Assembly: GCF_010548375.1 (NCBI RefSeq)
Contig: NZ_JAAGLY010000007.1
Location: 1-64,000 of the forward strand
Direction: 5' to 3'
Length of the DNA: 64,000 nt
From: Streptomyces sp. SID13726
GTDB taxonomy: Bacteria; Actinomycetota; Actinomycetes; Streptomycetales; Streptomycetaceae
The notes beneath the pieces are model-generated. The model made no database searches, was not told the DNA's origin, and saw nothing but the letters and a program-made list of their open reading frames with translations. Within the stretch, counting starts at the first letter, position 1; each line of letters starts with the position of its first letter. Positions 23,947 to 33,330 of the stretch are shown one piece after another. A program made the translations under genes and the position numbers.

Positions 23947-24651
23947 TCAGTGACCCATTCCCAGTCCGCCGTCAACGGGGATGACGGCTCCAGTGATGTA
24001 CGAGGCGTCGTCGGAGGCGAGGAACCGCACCGCCGCGGCGACCTCCTCCGGCTGTGCGTAACGACCGAGCGGCACCTGCTTCACGATGCCCTCACGCTGC
24101 TCGTCACTGAGCACCTTGGTCATGTCGGTGTCGACGAAGCCGGGCGCGACGACGTTGAAGGTGATGTTGCGCGACCCCAGCTCACGGGCGAGGGAGCGCG
24201 CGAAGCCGACCAGGGCCGCCTTGGAGGCCGCGTAGTTGGCCTGGCCGGGGCCGCCGTAGAGGCCGACGACCGAGGAGATCAGGACGACCCGGCCCTTCTT
24301 GGCGCGCAGCATGCCGCGGTTGGCGCGCTTGACCACGCGGAAGGTGCCGGTGAGGTTGGTGTCGACGACCGAGGTGAAGTCCTCCTCGGACATGCGCATC
24401 AGGAGCTGGTCCTTGGTGATGCCGGCGTTGGCGATCAGGACCTCGACCGGGCCGTGCTCGGCCTCGATCTCCTTGTAGGCCTGCTCCACCTGCTCGGAGT
24501 CGGTGATGTCGCACTTGACCGCGAGGAAGCCGGCCGGCGGCTCACCGGAGCGGTACGTGATGGCGACCTTGTCGCCGGCGTCGGCGAATGCGCGGGCGAT
24601 GGCGAGGCCGATGCCCCGGTTGCCTCCGGTGACGAGAACCGAGCGGCTCAA
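23947..24651 (-). CDS. fabG: 3-oxoacyl-[acyl-carrier-protein] reductase
   Basis: 234 residues. NADPH-dependent reduction of 3-oxoacyl-ACP in fatty-acid synthesis. Cofactor loop VTGGNRGIGLAI, NAGI, Ser in ISSVVGLYGG, and the catalytic Tyr and Lys in YAASKAAL. The start is taken as the TTG at 24651, because AAAGGGTGATC supplies a ribosome-binding site 7 bases upstream and the product then begins SRSVLVTGGNRGIG as in other actinobacterial FabGs; a GTG ten codons upstream is the alternative. It is first in the fabG-fabI operon. Confidence 0.95.
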   Translation of the reverse strand: MSRSVLVTGGNRGIGLAIARAFADAGDKVAITYRSGEPPAGFLAVKCDITDSEQVEQAYKEIEAEHGPVEVLIANAGITKDQLLMRMSEEDFTSVVDTNLTGTFRVVKRANRGMLRAKKGRVVLISSVVGLYGGPGQANYAASKAALVGFARSLARELGSRNITFNVVAPGFVDTDMTKVLSDEQREGIVKQVPLGRYAQPEEVAAAVRFLASDDASYITGAVIPVDGGLGMGH

Positions 24652-24901
24652 CGGATCACCCTTTCGATAGGGGTCTGACACATCCGCCCGAACACGTGGA
24701 TGACAGGCGGCTTCTTTGAAAACCTATCGGGCCGCTCCCGCCCGGGGACATTCGGGCACCGACAGTGGGTTACGGGACTCGCTGTCGGGTCCCTACAGAA
24801 AGATGCCGACAGCGGGCGGAAACGTGTGGTCCCCGCACCGGTCGCCGCGACATGATCGGAGCGACCGCCGGCCGCCCCCATCCCGACAGGAAGAGACCCA
24901 G

Positions 24902-26425
24902 GTGCCTCATACCATCGACGAAGCCTTCACAGCGCTTCCCCTACGCGCCCTCGCGGACGCCGCGCTGGCACGCGCGCGTGCGCTCGGCGCCGAGCACGCG
25001 GACTTCCGGTTCGAGCGGGTGCGCAGCGCGTCCTGGCGGCTCAGGGACGCCAAGCCCGCCGGTACCTCGGACACCACCGACCTCGGGTACGCGGTGCGGG
25101 TCGTGCACGGCGGCACCTGGGGCTTCGCGTCCGGCGTGGACCTGTCGCTGGACGCCGCCGCCAAGGTCGCCTCGCAGGCCGTGGCCATGGCGAAGCTGTC
25201 CGCGCAGGTGATCCGGGCCGCCGGGTCCGACGAGCGGGTGGAGCTGGCCGACGAGCCCGTGCACGCCGACCGCACGTGGATCTCGTCGTACGAGATCGAT
25301 CCGTTCTCGGTGCCCGACGAGGAGAAGGCGGCGCTGCTCGCGGACTGGAGCGCGCGGCTGCTCGGGGCGAACGGCGTCAACCACGTCGACGCCTCGCTGC
25401 TCACCGTGCACGAGAACAAGTTCTACGCCGACACCGCGGGCACCGTCACCACCCAGCAGCGGGTCCGGTTGCACCCGCAGCTGACGGCCGTGTCGGTGGA
25501 CGAGTCCAGCGGTGAGTTCGACTCCATGCGGACCATCGCGCCGCCGGTCGGACGCGGCTGGGAGTACCTCACGGGCACCGGCTGGGACTGGGAGGGCGAG
25601 CTGGAGCAACTGCCCGGGCTGCTCGCCGAGAAGATGCGCGCGCCGAGCGTCGAGGCGGGCCTGTACGACCTCGTCGTCGACCCGTCCAACCTCTGGCTGA
25701 CCATCCACGAGTCCATCGGCCACGCCACCGAACTGGACCGCGCGCTCGGCTACGAGGCCGCCTACGCCGGCACCTCCTTCGCCACCTTCGACCAGCTCGG
25801 CAAGTTGCGCTACGGCTCGGACCTGATGAACGTCACCGGTGACCGCACCGCCGAGCACGGCCTCGCGACCATCGGCTACGACGACGAGGGCGTCGCGGGC
25901 CAGTCCTGGGACCTGGTGAAGGACGGCACCCTCGTCGGCTACCAGCTGGACCGGCGGATCGCGAAGCTCACCGGGTTCGAGCGCTCCAACGGCTGCGCCT
26001 ACGCCGACTCCCCCGGGCACGTCCCGGTGCAGCGCATGGCCAACGTCTCGCTCCAGCCGGACCCGGCCGGGATGTCCACGGAGGACCTGATCGGGAGCGT
26101 GGACCGCGGGATCTACGTCGTAGGGGACCGGTCCTGGTCGATCGACATGCAGCGCTACAACTTCCAGTTCACCGGGCAGCGGTTCTTCAGGATCGAGAAC
26201 GGGCGGATCACCGGGCAGCTGCGGGACGTCGCCTACCAGGCGACCACCACGGACTTCTGGGGCTCGATGGCCGCGGTGGGCGGGCCGCAGACCTATGTGC
26301 TCGGCGGCGCCTTCAACTGCGGCAAGGCCCAGCCTGGGCAGGTCGCGGCGGTGTCGCACGGCTGTCCGTCGGCCCTCTTCAAGGGCGTCAACATTCTGAA
26401 CACCACGCAGGAGGCCGGTCGATGA
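24902..26425 (+). CDS. tldD: TldD-family metalloprotease subunit
   Basis: 507 residues. TldD and TldE form a heterodimeric zinc protease that degrades unfolded peptides and, in some bacteria, matures peptide antibiotics. The metal site HESIGHATELDR (HExxxH, near residue 276) is intact, so this is the catalytic subunit. GTG start at 24902, preceded by GGAAGAGA. The stop overlaps the start of the partner gene (ATGA), so the subunits are made in a fixed ratio. The gap to the divergent fabG holds an inverted repeat, CGCTGTCGG/CCGACAGCG at 24780-24814. Confidence 0.95.
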   Translation: MPHTIDEAFTALPLRALADAALARARALGAEHADFRFERVRSASWRLRDAKPAGTSDTTDLGYAVRVVHGGTWGFASGVDLSLDAAAKVASQAVAMAKLSAQVIRAAGSDERVELADEPVHADRTWISSYEIDPFSVPDEEKAALLADWSARLLGANGVNHVDASLLTVHENKFYADTAGTVTTQQRVRLHPQLTAVSVDESSGEFDSMRTIAPPVGRGWEYLTGTGWDWEGELEQLPGLLAEKMRAPSVEAGLYDLVVDPSNLWLTIHESIGHATELDRALGYEAAYAGTSFATFDQLGKLRYGSDLMNVTGDRTAEHGLATIGYDDEGVAGQSWDLVKDGTLVGYQLDRRIAKLTGFERSNGCAYADSPGHVPVQRMANVSLQPDPAGMSTEDLIGSVDRGIYVVGDRSWSIDMQRYNFQFTGQRFFRIENGRITGQLRDVAYQATTTDFWGSMAAVGGPQTYVLGGAFNCGKAQPGQVAAVSHGCPSALFKGVNILNTTQEAGR

Positions 26426-27816
26426 GCCCGCGTACCAACAAGCCGCACGAGATCGTCGAGCAGGCGCTCGCGCTGTCTCGGGCGGACGGCTGTGTCGTGA
26501 TCGCCGACGAGCACTCGACCGCCAACCTGCGCTGGGCGGGCAACGCCCTCACCACGAACGGCGTCACGCGCGGGCGCACGCTCACCGTCGTCGCGACCGT
26601 CGACGGCAAGGAGGGCACCGCCTCCGGGGTCGTCTCCCGGTCGGCGGTGACCGCGGACGAGCTGGAGCCGCTGGTCCGGGCCGCCGAGGCCGCCGCGCGC
26701 GGCGCCGGGTCCGCTGAGGACGCCCAGCCGCTGGTCACGGGTGTGCCGGAGTCCCCCGACTTCACGGACGCGCCGACCGAGACCTCCTCGGCCGTCTTCG
26801 CCGACTTCGCCCCGGCGCTGGGCGAGTCCTTCGCACGCGCGCGTGCGGGCGGCCGGGAGCTGTACGGCTTCGCCAACCACGAGCTCGTGTCGACGTACGT
26901 GGGCACGTCCACGGGGCTGCGGCTGCGGCACGACCAGCCCAACGGCACGCTGGAGCTGAACGCCAAGTCGCCGGACCGCACCCGCTCGGCCTGGGCCGGA
27001 CGCTCCACGCGGGACTTCAAGGACGTCGATCCGGCGGCGCTGGACGCCGAACTCGCCGTACGCCTCGGATGGGCCGAGCGGCGCGTGGAGCTGCCCGCCG
27101 GGCGGTACGAGACGCTGCTGCCGCCGACCGCGGTCGCGGATCTGCTGATCTATCTGCTGTGGTCGGCGTCGGGCCGGGACGCGGCCGAGGGCCGGACGGT
27201 GTTCTCCAAGCCGGGCGGCGGCACCAGGATCGGCGAGAAGCTCACCGACCTGCCGCTGACGCTGCGCAGCGACCCGAACGAACCCGGTCTGGAGTCCGCG
27301 CCCTTCGTCGTCGCGCACTCCTCCGGGGGCGACCAGTCGGTGTTCGACAACGGTCTTCCGGTCGGCGCGACCGAGTGGATCAGGCAGGGCTCGCTGGCGC
27401 ATCTGACGACCACCCGGCACAGCGCGGGCCTGACCGGGCTCGGGGTCGCCCCGGCGATCGGCAACCTGGTCCTGGACGGCGGCCAGGACGTCTCCCTGGA
27501 CGAGATGGTCGCGAACACCGAGCGCGGGCTGCTGCTGACCTGCCTCTGGTACATCCGCGAGGTCGACCCGGCCACGCTGCTGCTCACCGGGCTGACCCGG
27601 GACGGCGTCTACCTCGTCGAGAACGGCGAGGTCACGGGCGAGGTCAACAACTTCCGGTTCAACGAGTCGCCGGTCGGCCTGCTGGGCCGGGCGACGGAGG
27701 CCGGGCGCACGGAGAAGACGCTGCCGCGGGAGTGGAGCGACTGGTTCACCAGGGCCGCGATGCCCGCGCTGCGGGTACCGGATTTCAATATGAGTTCTGT
27801 CAGTCGGGGCGTATAA
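26422..27816 (+). CDS. tldE: TldE/PmbA-family protease subunit
   Basis: 464 residues, non-catalytic partner of TldD: same overall fold, but no HExxxH motif. Conserved blocks include VSTYVGTSTGLRLRHDQPNG near residue 155, DNGLPVGATEWIRQGSLA near 310, and the C-terminal LVENGEVTGEVNNFRFNES. It is translationally coupled to tldD. Near its end a TATAAC hexamer (27812-27817) overlaps the stop codon and may serve as the -10 box of tyrS. Confidence 0.94.
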   Translation: MSPRTNKPHEIVEQALALSRADGCVVIADEHSTANLRWAGNALTTNGVTRGRTLTVVATVDGKEGTASGVVSRSAVTADELEPLVRAAEAAARGAGSAEDAQPLVTGVPESPDFTDAPTETSSAVFADFAPALGESFARARAGGRELYGFANHELVSTYVGTSTGLRLRHDQPNGTLELNAKSPDRTRSAWAGRSTRDFKDVDPAALDAELAVRLGWAERRVELPAGRYETLLPPTAVADLLIYLLWSASGRDAAEGRTVFSKPGGGTRIGEKLTDLPLTLRSDPNEPGLESAPFVVAHSSGGDQSVFDNGLPVGATEWIRQGSLAHLTTTRHSAGLTGLGVAPAIGNLVLDGGQDVSLDEMVANTERGLLLTCLWYIREVDPATLLLTGLTRDGVYLVENGEVTGEVNNFRFNESPVGLLGRATEAGRTEKTLPREWSDWFTRAAMPALRVPDFNMSSVSRGV

Positions 27817-27817
27817 C
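27812..27817 (+). promoter_or_regulatory. possible -10 box of tyrS
   Basis: TATAAC overlaps the tldE stop and lies 57 bases before the tyrS start. No convincing -35 is seen 17-18 bases upstream. Confidence 0.35.
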
Positions 27818-27873
27818 CTCGTAGGCGGTAGTCACTCGACTGCCCGAGGATCTTTCGAGGAGATACGAGAACC

Positions 27874-29142
27874 GTGACGGACATCGTCGACGAGCTGAAG
27901 TGGCGAGGGCTGTGGGCCCTGTCCACCGACGAGGACGCTTTGCGCAAGGCGCTCGCGGACGGTCCCGTCACGTTCTATTGCGGTTTCGACCCGACCGCGG
28001 CCTCTCTCCACGTCGGTCACCTGGTCCAGGTCCTCACCATGCGCCGGCTCCAGCAGGCGGGCCTGCGCCCGCTGGCGCTGGTGGGCGGTGCCACGGGCCA
28101 GATCGGCGACCCCCGCCCCACGGCGGAGCGCACGCTGAACGACCCGGAGACCGTCGCGAACTGGGTGAACCGGCTGCGCGCGCAGATCGAGCCGTTCCTG
28201 TCCTTCGAGGGCGAGAACGCCGCGACGATGGTGAACAACCTGGACTGGACGGCCGGCATGTCGGCCATCGAGTTCCTGCGGGACATCGGCAAGCACTTCC
28301 GCGTCAACAAGATGCTCACCAAGGACTCGGTCGCGCGCCGGCTGGAGTCCCAGGAGGGCATCAGCTACACGGAGTTCAGCTACCAGCTGCTCCAGGGCAT
28401 GGACTTCCTTGAGCTGTACCGGCGGTACGGCTGCACGCTCCAGCAGGGCGGCAGCGACCAGTGGGGCAACCTCACGGCGGGCCTGGACCTGATCCACCGG
28501 CTGGAGCCGGAGGCCTCGGCGCATTGTCTGGCGACTCCGCTGATGGTCAAGGCGGACGGCACCAAGTTCGGCAAGACCGAGGGCGGGGCCATCTGGCTCG
28601 ACGCCGAGATGACGACGCCGTACGCGTTCTACCAGTTCTGGCTGAACGTCGACGACCGGGACATCTCGACGTACATGCGCATCCTGTCCTTCAGGTCCCG
28701 TGCGGAGCTGGAGGAGCTGGAGCGGCAGACCGAGGAGCGTCCGCAGGCGCGGGCCGCGCAGCGGGCGCTGGCCGAGGAGCTGACGACACTGGTGCACGGC
28801 GCCGACCAGACGGCCGCCGTGATCGCGGCGAGCCGTGCCCTGTTCGGGCAGGGCGAGCTGGCGGAGTTGGACGCCAAGACGTTGGCCGCAGCACTTTCAG
28901 AGCTACCGAACATCAAGATCGACCGGTTGTCCCAGGTCGTTGACATGCTGGCTGCGACTGAATTGGTCGCCAGCAAGTCGGCCGCGCGCAGGACGATCAA
29001 GGAGGGCGGCGTTTACGTGAACAACGTGAAGATCACCGCCGAGGACGCGGTTCCCGCTCTGCAAAGCCTGCTGCACGGTCGCTGGCTCGTGCTGCGCCGG
29101 GGCAAGAAGAACCTGGCCGCTGTCGAGGTCACCGGAGCATGA
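27874..29142 (+). CDS. tyrS: tyrosyl-tRNA synthetase
   Basis: 422 residues, class I aminoacyl-tRNA synthetase. HIGH motif as HVGH (residues 46-49), KMSKS-type loop as KFGKT after VKADGT (near 230), tyrosine-pocket YCGFDPTA and the GGSDQWGN block, and an S4-type RNA-binding domain at the C-terminus (KSAARRTIKEGGVYVNNVKI). GTG start with a GAGGAG site upstream. No T-box leader fits in the 57-base upstream gap. Closed by a terminator hairpin. Confidence 0.97.
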   Translation: MTDIVDELKWRGLWALSTDEDALRKALADGPVTFYCGFDPTAASLHVGHLVQVLTMRRLQQAGLRPLALVGGATGQIGDPRPTAERTLNDPETVANWVNRLRAQIEPFLSFEGENAATMVNNLDWTAGMSAIEFLRDIGKHFRVNKMLTKDSVARRLESQEGISYTEFSYQLLQGMDFLELYRRYGCTLQQGGSDQWGNLTAGLDLIHRLEPEASAHCLATPLMVKADGTKFGKTEGGAIWLDAEMTTPYAFYQFWLNVDDRDISTYMRILSFRSRAELEELERQTEERPQARAAQRALAEELTTLVHGADQTAAVIAASRALFGQGELAELDAKTLAAALSELPNIKIDRLSQVVDMLAATELVASKSAARRTIKEGGVYVNNVKITAEDAVPALQSLLHGRWLVLRRGKKNLAAVEVTGA

Positions 29143-29148
29143 ACGTAG

Positions 29149-29177
29149 AAGGGGCGCGGAGGTTCTCCGCGCCCCTT
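29149..29177. terminator. terminator after tyrS
   Basis: Arms AAGGGGCGCGGA and TCCGCGCCCCTT around a 5-base loop, between the convergent tyrS and GlsB-like genes. Confidence 0.8.
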
Positions 29178-29180
29178 GTG

Positions 29181-29459
29181 TCAGGTCTGTTGTTTCCTCT
29201 TGCCCAGCGTCGCCATGTAGAGCATGTCGCCGACGCCGACGATGATGACCGCGGCGATCAGCTGGAACGCGTGGCGGCTCCAGTCGATGCCGGAGGTCGC
29301 GTCGACGCCCGCCCAACGCGCGATGGCGTTGCCGACGATGGCGCCCAGCATGCCGAAGATGGTGGTCAGCCAGAGGGGACTGTGCTGTTTTCCGGGGATG
29401 ATCGCCTTCGCGATCAGACCCAGCACGAATCCCACGATGATCGCCCACAACCAGCCCAT
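29181..29459 (-). CDS. GlsB/YeaQ/YmgE-family stress-response membrane protein
   Basis: 92 residues with three spans (WLWAIIVGFVLGLIAKAIIP; LTTIFGMLGAIVGNAIA; FQLIAAVIIVGVGDMLYMA). The GxxLGxxAxxI(M/I)PG start is the transglycosylase-associated/GlsB pattern. In enterococci and enterobacteria these are general-stress membrane proteins of unknown mechanism; in enterococci GlsB is encoded with a Gls24/Asp23 protein, and an Asp23 cluster is present 25 kb away here. It is a single-gene unit. Confidence 0.9.
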   Translation of the reverse strand: MGWLWAIIVGFVLGLIAKAIIPGKQHSPLWLTTIFGMLGAIVGNAIARWAGVDATSGIDWSRHAFQLIAAVIIVGVGDMLYMATLGKRKQQT

Positions 29460-29704
29460 GGCTGCCTCCTCGTACGGCTCGACGTGAGCATTACGGCCAG
29501 TGTCGGTCCGTTCGCCGTACGGCGCATGTCGGGTACGGCCGTACGTGCGGTGGGCGAGGTCGTTCGCCCAGGCGGGAGGTGCCCCGGTCTCGTAGGCGGC
29601 GGAGGCGCGGCGTAACGTGGAGGCTGTTCCGGCCCGGTGTCCGCACCGGGTGGGGAACGGATGTGGGGCGGGGAGAGTCCGATGCGGGCGGATGGTGGAA
29701 TGTG

Positions 29705-30103
29705 ATGCGGAAGCAGCGTGGCGGCGGCAGCGCCGAGGTGTTCCGGATCACCGGAGCCCGGACGAGCCTCCAGGACGACGTGCGCGGGCGGCAGCGCCGG
29801 TACGTCATCTCGATGACGGTCCGTACGCTGTCGGTGGTGCTCGCGGCCACGCTCTGGAACGTCGAACGGCACGTCGCGATCGTGGCGCTGGTGCTCGGGG
29901 CGGTTCTGCCCTATATCGCCGTCGTCGTCGCCAATGCGGGGCGGGAGAACGCGCCGTCGCTCCCGTCGACGTTCGTGACCGCGCCGACCCGGACGATGAT
30001 CATGCCGCCGCGGGCCGAGGACGACTTCGCGGAACCCGTCCCGGAAGACGGTTCGGGCGGTTCGGCGTCGGGTGCGCGGGGCGAACCGCACGAGCGGACA
30101 TGA
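29705..30103 (+). CDS. DUF3099-family membrane protein
   Basis: 132 residues. Polar N-terminus with FRITGARTSLQDDVRGRQRRYV, then two spans (MTVRTLSVVLAATLW and VAIVALVLGAVLPYIAVVVAN) and an acidic, Gly/Ser-rich cytoplasmic tail. This matches the actinobacterial DUF3099 family, function unknown. The ATG at 29705 follows GGTGGA; the GTG directly before it would add one residue. The 245-base gap to the divergent GlsB gene holds promoters for both but no clear operator. Confidence 0.85.
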   Translation: MRKQRGGGSAEVFRITGARTSLQDDVRGRQRRYVISMTVRTLSVVLAATLWNVERHVAIVALVLGAVLPYIAVVVANAGRENAPSLPSTFVTAPTRTMIMPPRAEDDFAEPVPEDGSGGSASGARGEPHERT

Positions 30104-30226
30104 GAAGTCGGCTCCGTACCAAGCTCAAGAAAAGCTCAGATCAATCATGTTGTTCCAGTGCCGGGCGACGGGTTACCCGTGACATACTTCCTACGCGCTC
30201 CGCATCCCCCGTCGGAGCGACAGACC

Positions 30227-30269
30227 GACGCCGGGCAGCTCCCCCCGTGGCTGCTCGGCGTCGCCTTTT
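30227..30269 (+). terminator. terminator-like hairpin in the leader of the 72-residue gene
   Basis: Arms GACGCCGGGCAGC and GCTGCTCGGCGTC (one G-U pair), loop of 10, followed by GCCTTTTCC, 25 bases before the next start codon. It either ends the DUF3099 transcript or attenuates the downstream gene. Confidence 0.6.
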
Positions 30270-30293
30270 CCACCCCGGTTGTGAGACGAATCC

Positions 30294-30512
30294 GTGAGTG
30301 ACGAGACCCCGATCTGCTCCGCGAAGGGCTGCCGTGTCGACGCCGTCTGGGTGCTCGCGTGGAACAACCCGAAGATCCACACGCCGGAGCGGCGGAAGAC
30401 GTGGCTGGCCTGTGAGGAGCACCGGGAGCATCTCTCGCAGTTCCTCGGGGTGCGGGGGTTCCTCAAGGACGTCGTGAAGTTCGAGGACTGGCAGGCGCCC
30501 GAAGGGGCCTAG
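30294..30512 (+). CDS. conserved small actinobacterial protein with Cys/His cluster
   Basis: 72 residues from a GTG. ICSAKGCRVDAVWVLAWNNPK, then RKTWLACEEHREHLSQFLGVR: Cys8, Cys13, a later Cys and two His suggest a small zinc-binding domain. It is widely conserved in Streptomyces as far as I recall, but no function is known. A terminator-like hairpin precedes it and moaA converges on it. Confidence 0.8.
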   Translation: MSDETPICSAKGCRVDAVWVLAWNNPKIHTPERRKTWLACEEHREHLSQFLGVRGFLKDVVKFEDWQAPEGA

Positions 30513-30570
30513 GGTCCCCGGACCGGCCTGGGGGCCGATCCGGCCCAGTGTCCGATCCGCCGGACTGGAC

Positions 30571-31560
30571 CTAGCCGCCGATGGCTGACATCGGGCGGTC
30601 CGGCTGGACGAAGGACGGGTCGTCGAGGCCCGCTCCCGCCTTCTTGCCCCACATCGCCAGCCGCCAGATGCGGGCGATCTCCTCGTCGGGCGCACCGGAG
30701 CGCAGCGCCGCCCTGAGGTCGGTCTCCTCCCGGGCGAAGAGACAGGTGCGTATCTGGCCGTCGGCCGTGAGGCGGGTGCGGTCGCAGGCGGCACAGAACG
30801 GGCGGGTGACCGAGGCGATCACACCGACGCGGTGCGGGCCGCCGTCCACCAGCCAGCGCTCCGCCGGCGCCGAACCGCGGGCCTGCGAGCCCTCCTCGGT
30901 GAGCTCGAAACGAGTACGCAGAGAGGCCAGGATGTCACCGGCGGTGATCATGCCGTCGCGCTTCCAGCCGTGCTGGGCGTCCAGCGGCATCTGCTCGATG
31001 AACCGCAGTTCGTAATCGTGCTCCACCGCCCAGGCCAGCAGCTCCGGGGCCTCGTCACCGTTGAGCCCCGGCATCAGGACACTGTTCACCTTGACCGGCG
31101 TCAGACCCGCCTCATGGGCGGCCCGCATGCCCTCCAGGACGTCCCGGTGGCGGTCCCGGCGGGTGAGCGTCCTGAAGACGTCCGGGCGCAGGGTGTCCAG
31201 GGAGACGTTGACCCGGTCAAGGCCCGCCGCCCGCAGCGCGGCAGCGGTGCGCTTCAGGCCGATGCCGTTGGTGGTCAGGGACATCTGCGGGCGTGGGGCC
31301 AGCGCGGCCACCCGCTCCACGATGCCGACCAGACCGGGCCGCAGCAGCGGCTCACCACCGGTGAAACGGACCTCCTCGATCCCCAGCAGGGTCACGGCGA
31401 TGTCGATCAGGCGGACGATCTCGTCGTCGCTCAGCAGGTCGGTCTTCGACAGCCACTGCAGGCCCTCCTCGGGCATGCAGTACGTACAGCGCAGATTGCA
31501 GCGGTCGGTCAGCGAGACCCTCAGGTCGGTGGCCTGCCGGCCGTAGGTGTCGATGAGCAC
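30571..31560 (-). CDS. moaA: GTP 3',8-cyclase MoaA (molybdenum cofactor synthesis)
   Basis: 329 residues, radical-SAM enzyme making 3',8-cyclo-GTP, the first step of molybdenum cofactor synthesis. The N-terminal [4Fe-4S] motif is Cys21-x3-Cys25-x2-Cys28 (CNLRCTYC), with RFTGGEPLLRPG (SAM binding) and the second cluster CAACDRTRLTADGQIRTC, which binds GTP. It ends in MSAIGG, the conserved Gly-Gly tail needed for activity. GTG start. No other moa genes are in the window. Confidence 0.96.
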   Translation of the reverse strand: MLIDTYGRQATDLRVSLTDRCNLRCTYCMPEEGLQWLSKTDLLSDDEIVRLIDIAVTLLGIEEVRFTGGEPLLRPGLVGIVERVAALAPRPQMSLTTNGIGLKRTAAALRAAGLDRVNVSLDTLRPDVFRTLTRRDRHRDVLEGMRAAHEAGLTPVKVNSVLMPGLNGDEAPELLAWAVEHDYELRFIEQMPLDAQHGWKRDGMITAGDILASLRTRFELTEEGSQARGSAPAERWLVDGGPHRVGVIASVTRPFCAACDRTRLTADGQIRTCLFAREETDLRAALRSGAPDEEIARIWRLAMWGKKAGAGLDDPSFVQPDRPMSAIGG

Positions 31561-31662
31561 GCGGGCCCCCTCCCTCGTCGCGGATCAGCACAGTGTTCTT
31601 CCGTCACTTGCGAGCCTACGTGACGTCACCGACATCGACAGGTGCCGATCCCACGACGTATG

Positions 31663-31700
31663 GAGCGGCCGCGTCGTAGAGACCTACGACGCGGCCGCTC
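31663..31700 (-). terminator. strong terminator after the acetate symporter
   Basis: Perfect 17-base arms (GAGCGGCCGCGTCGTAG and its complement) with a 4-base loop, 10 bases downstream of the symporter stop on the minus strand. A GTGACGTCAC palindrome at 31620-31629 lies between this hairpin and the moaA start. Confidence 0.8.
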
Positions 31701-31710
31701 AGGGGGCGTG

Positions 31711-33330
31711 TCAGTGGGCGCCGGTGCCGGTCAGGGACCGGACCTCCAGCTCCGCGTACTTGCCCTTGTCCGGCTCCTCCTTGGAGAGGTAGGTGCCGAT
31801 GACGCCGAGCAGGAAGCCGACCGGGATCGAGATGATGCCCGGGTTCTCCAGCGGGAACCAGTGGAAGTCGACGTCGGGGAACATCGAGGTGGGCTTGCCG
31901 GAGACGACCGGCGAGAACAGCACCAGGCCGACCGCGGAGACGAGACCGCCGTAGATCGACCACAGGGCTCCGGAGGTGGTGAACCGCTTCCAGAAGAGGC
32001 TGTAGAGGATCGTGGGCAGGTTGGCGGAGGCGGCGACCGCGAAGGCGAGGGCGACGAGTCCGGCGACGTTCAGGTCGCGGGCCAGGGCGCCCAGCAGGAT
32101 GGAGACGGCGCCGATGCCGATGGTGGCCCAGCGGGCCGCGCTGATCTCCTGCTTCTCGGTGGCCTGGCCCTTCTTGATGACGTTCGCGTAGATGTCGTGC
32201 GCGAAGGACGAGGACGAGGCCAGGGTGAGGCCGGCGACGACCGCGAGGATCGTGGCGAAGGCGACCGCCGAGATGGTGGCCAGCAGGATCGCGCCCCAGT
32301 TGGAGTCGACACCGCCCAGATGGAGTGCCAGGAGTGGCGCGGCCGTGTTGCCCGCCTTGTTGGAGGCGATGATCTCGTCGGGCTTGATCAGCGCGGCGGC
32401 GCCGAAGCCGAGGGCGAGGGTCATCAGGTAGAAGGCGCCGATGAGGCCGATGGCCCACAGGACCGACTTACGGGCGGCCTTGGCGGTGGGCACCGTGTAG
32501 AAGCGGATCAGGATGTGCGGCAGGCCCGCGGTGCCGAGGACCAGGGCGATGCCGAGGGAGATGAAGTCCAGCTTGGTGGTGCCGGTGGCGCCGTACTTCA
32601 GGCCGGGCTCCAGGAAGGCGGCGCCCTTGCCGCTGTTGTCGGCGGCCGAGCCGAGCAGGTCGGAGATGTTGAAGTTGAACTTCAGCAGCACCAGGAAGGT
32701 CAGCAGCAGGGCGCCCGCGATCAGCAGGACGGCCTTGACCATCTGGACCCAGGTGGTGCCCTTCATGCCGCCGATGGTGACGTAGACGATCATCAGGACG
32801 CCGACCAGGGCGACGATGCCGATCTTGCCCGCGTCGGAGGTGATGCCGAGCAGCAGCGAGACCAGGACGCCGGCGCCGGCCATCTGGGCCAGCAGGTAGA
32901 AGATCGAGACGACGATCGTCGAGGTGCCGGCGGCGGTGCGGACCGGGCGCTGGCGCATGCGGTACGCGAGGACGTCGCCCATCGTGTAGCGGCCGGAGTT
33001 GCGCAGCGGTTCGGCGACCAGGAGCAGGGCGACGAGCCAGGCGACCAGGAAGCCGATGGAGTACAGGAAGCCGTCGTAGCCGAAGAGGGCGATGGCGCCC
33101 GCGATGCCGAGGAAGGACGCGGCGGACATGTAGTCGCCGGAGACGGCGAGGCCGTTCTGGAAGCCGGTGAACTGGCGTCCGCCGGCGTAGAAGTCGGAGG
33201 CGTCCTTGGTCTGGCGTCCGGCCCAGACCGTGATGACGAGGGTCGCGACGACGAAGACCGCGAACAGGCTGATGATCAGCGGCCGGTGCTCGCTGGCCTC
33301 GCCGGCCGCCAAGGTGAACGCGGGGCTCAT
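31711..33330 (-). CDS. cation/acetate symporter ActP-like (SSS family)
   Basis: 539 residues, about 13 spans, sodium:solute symporter family. ActP hallmarks: DFYAGGRQFTGFQNGLAVSGDYMSAASFLG split across residues 45-74, GTAGLPHILIRFYTVP near 285 and SSSSFAHDIYANV near 375. It imports acetate and possibly other short monocarboxylates. It overlaps the upstream DUF485 gene by 4 bases, the standard YjcH-ActP arrangement. Confidence 0.93.
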   Translation of the reverse strand: MSPAFTLAAGEASEHRPLIISLFAVFVVATLVITVWAGRQTKDASDFYAGGRQFTGFQNGLAVSGDYMSAASFLGIAGAIALFGYDGFLYSIGFLVAWLVALLLVAEPLRNSGRYTMGDVLAYRMRQRPVRTAAGTSTIVVSIFYLLAQMAGAGVLVSLLLGITSDAGKIGIVALVGVLMIVYVTIGGMKGTTWVQMVKAVLLIAGALLLTFLVLLKFNFNISDLLGSAADNSGKGAAFLEPGLKYGATGTTKLDFISLGIALVLGTAGLPHILIRFYTVPTAKAARKSVLWAIGLIGAFYLMTLALGFGAAALIKPDEIIASNKAGNTAAPLLALHLGGVDSNWGAILLATISAVAFATILAVVAGLTLASSSSFAHDIYANVIKKGQATEKQEISAARWATIGIGAVSILLGALARDLNVAGLVALAFAVAASANLPTILYSLFWKRFTTSGALWSIYGGLVSAVGLVLFSPVVSGKPTSMFPDVDFHWFPLENPGIISIPVGFLLGVIGTYLSKEEPDKGKYAELEVRSLTGTGAH

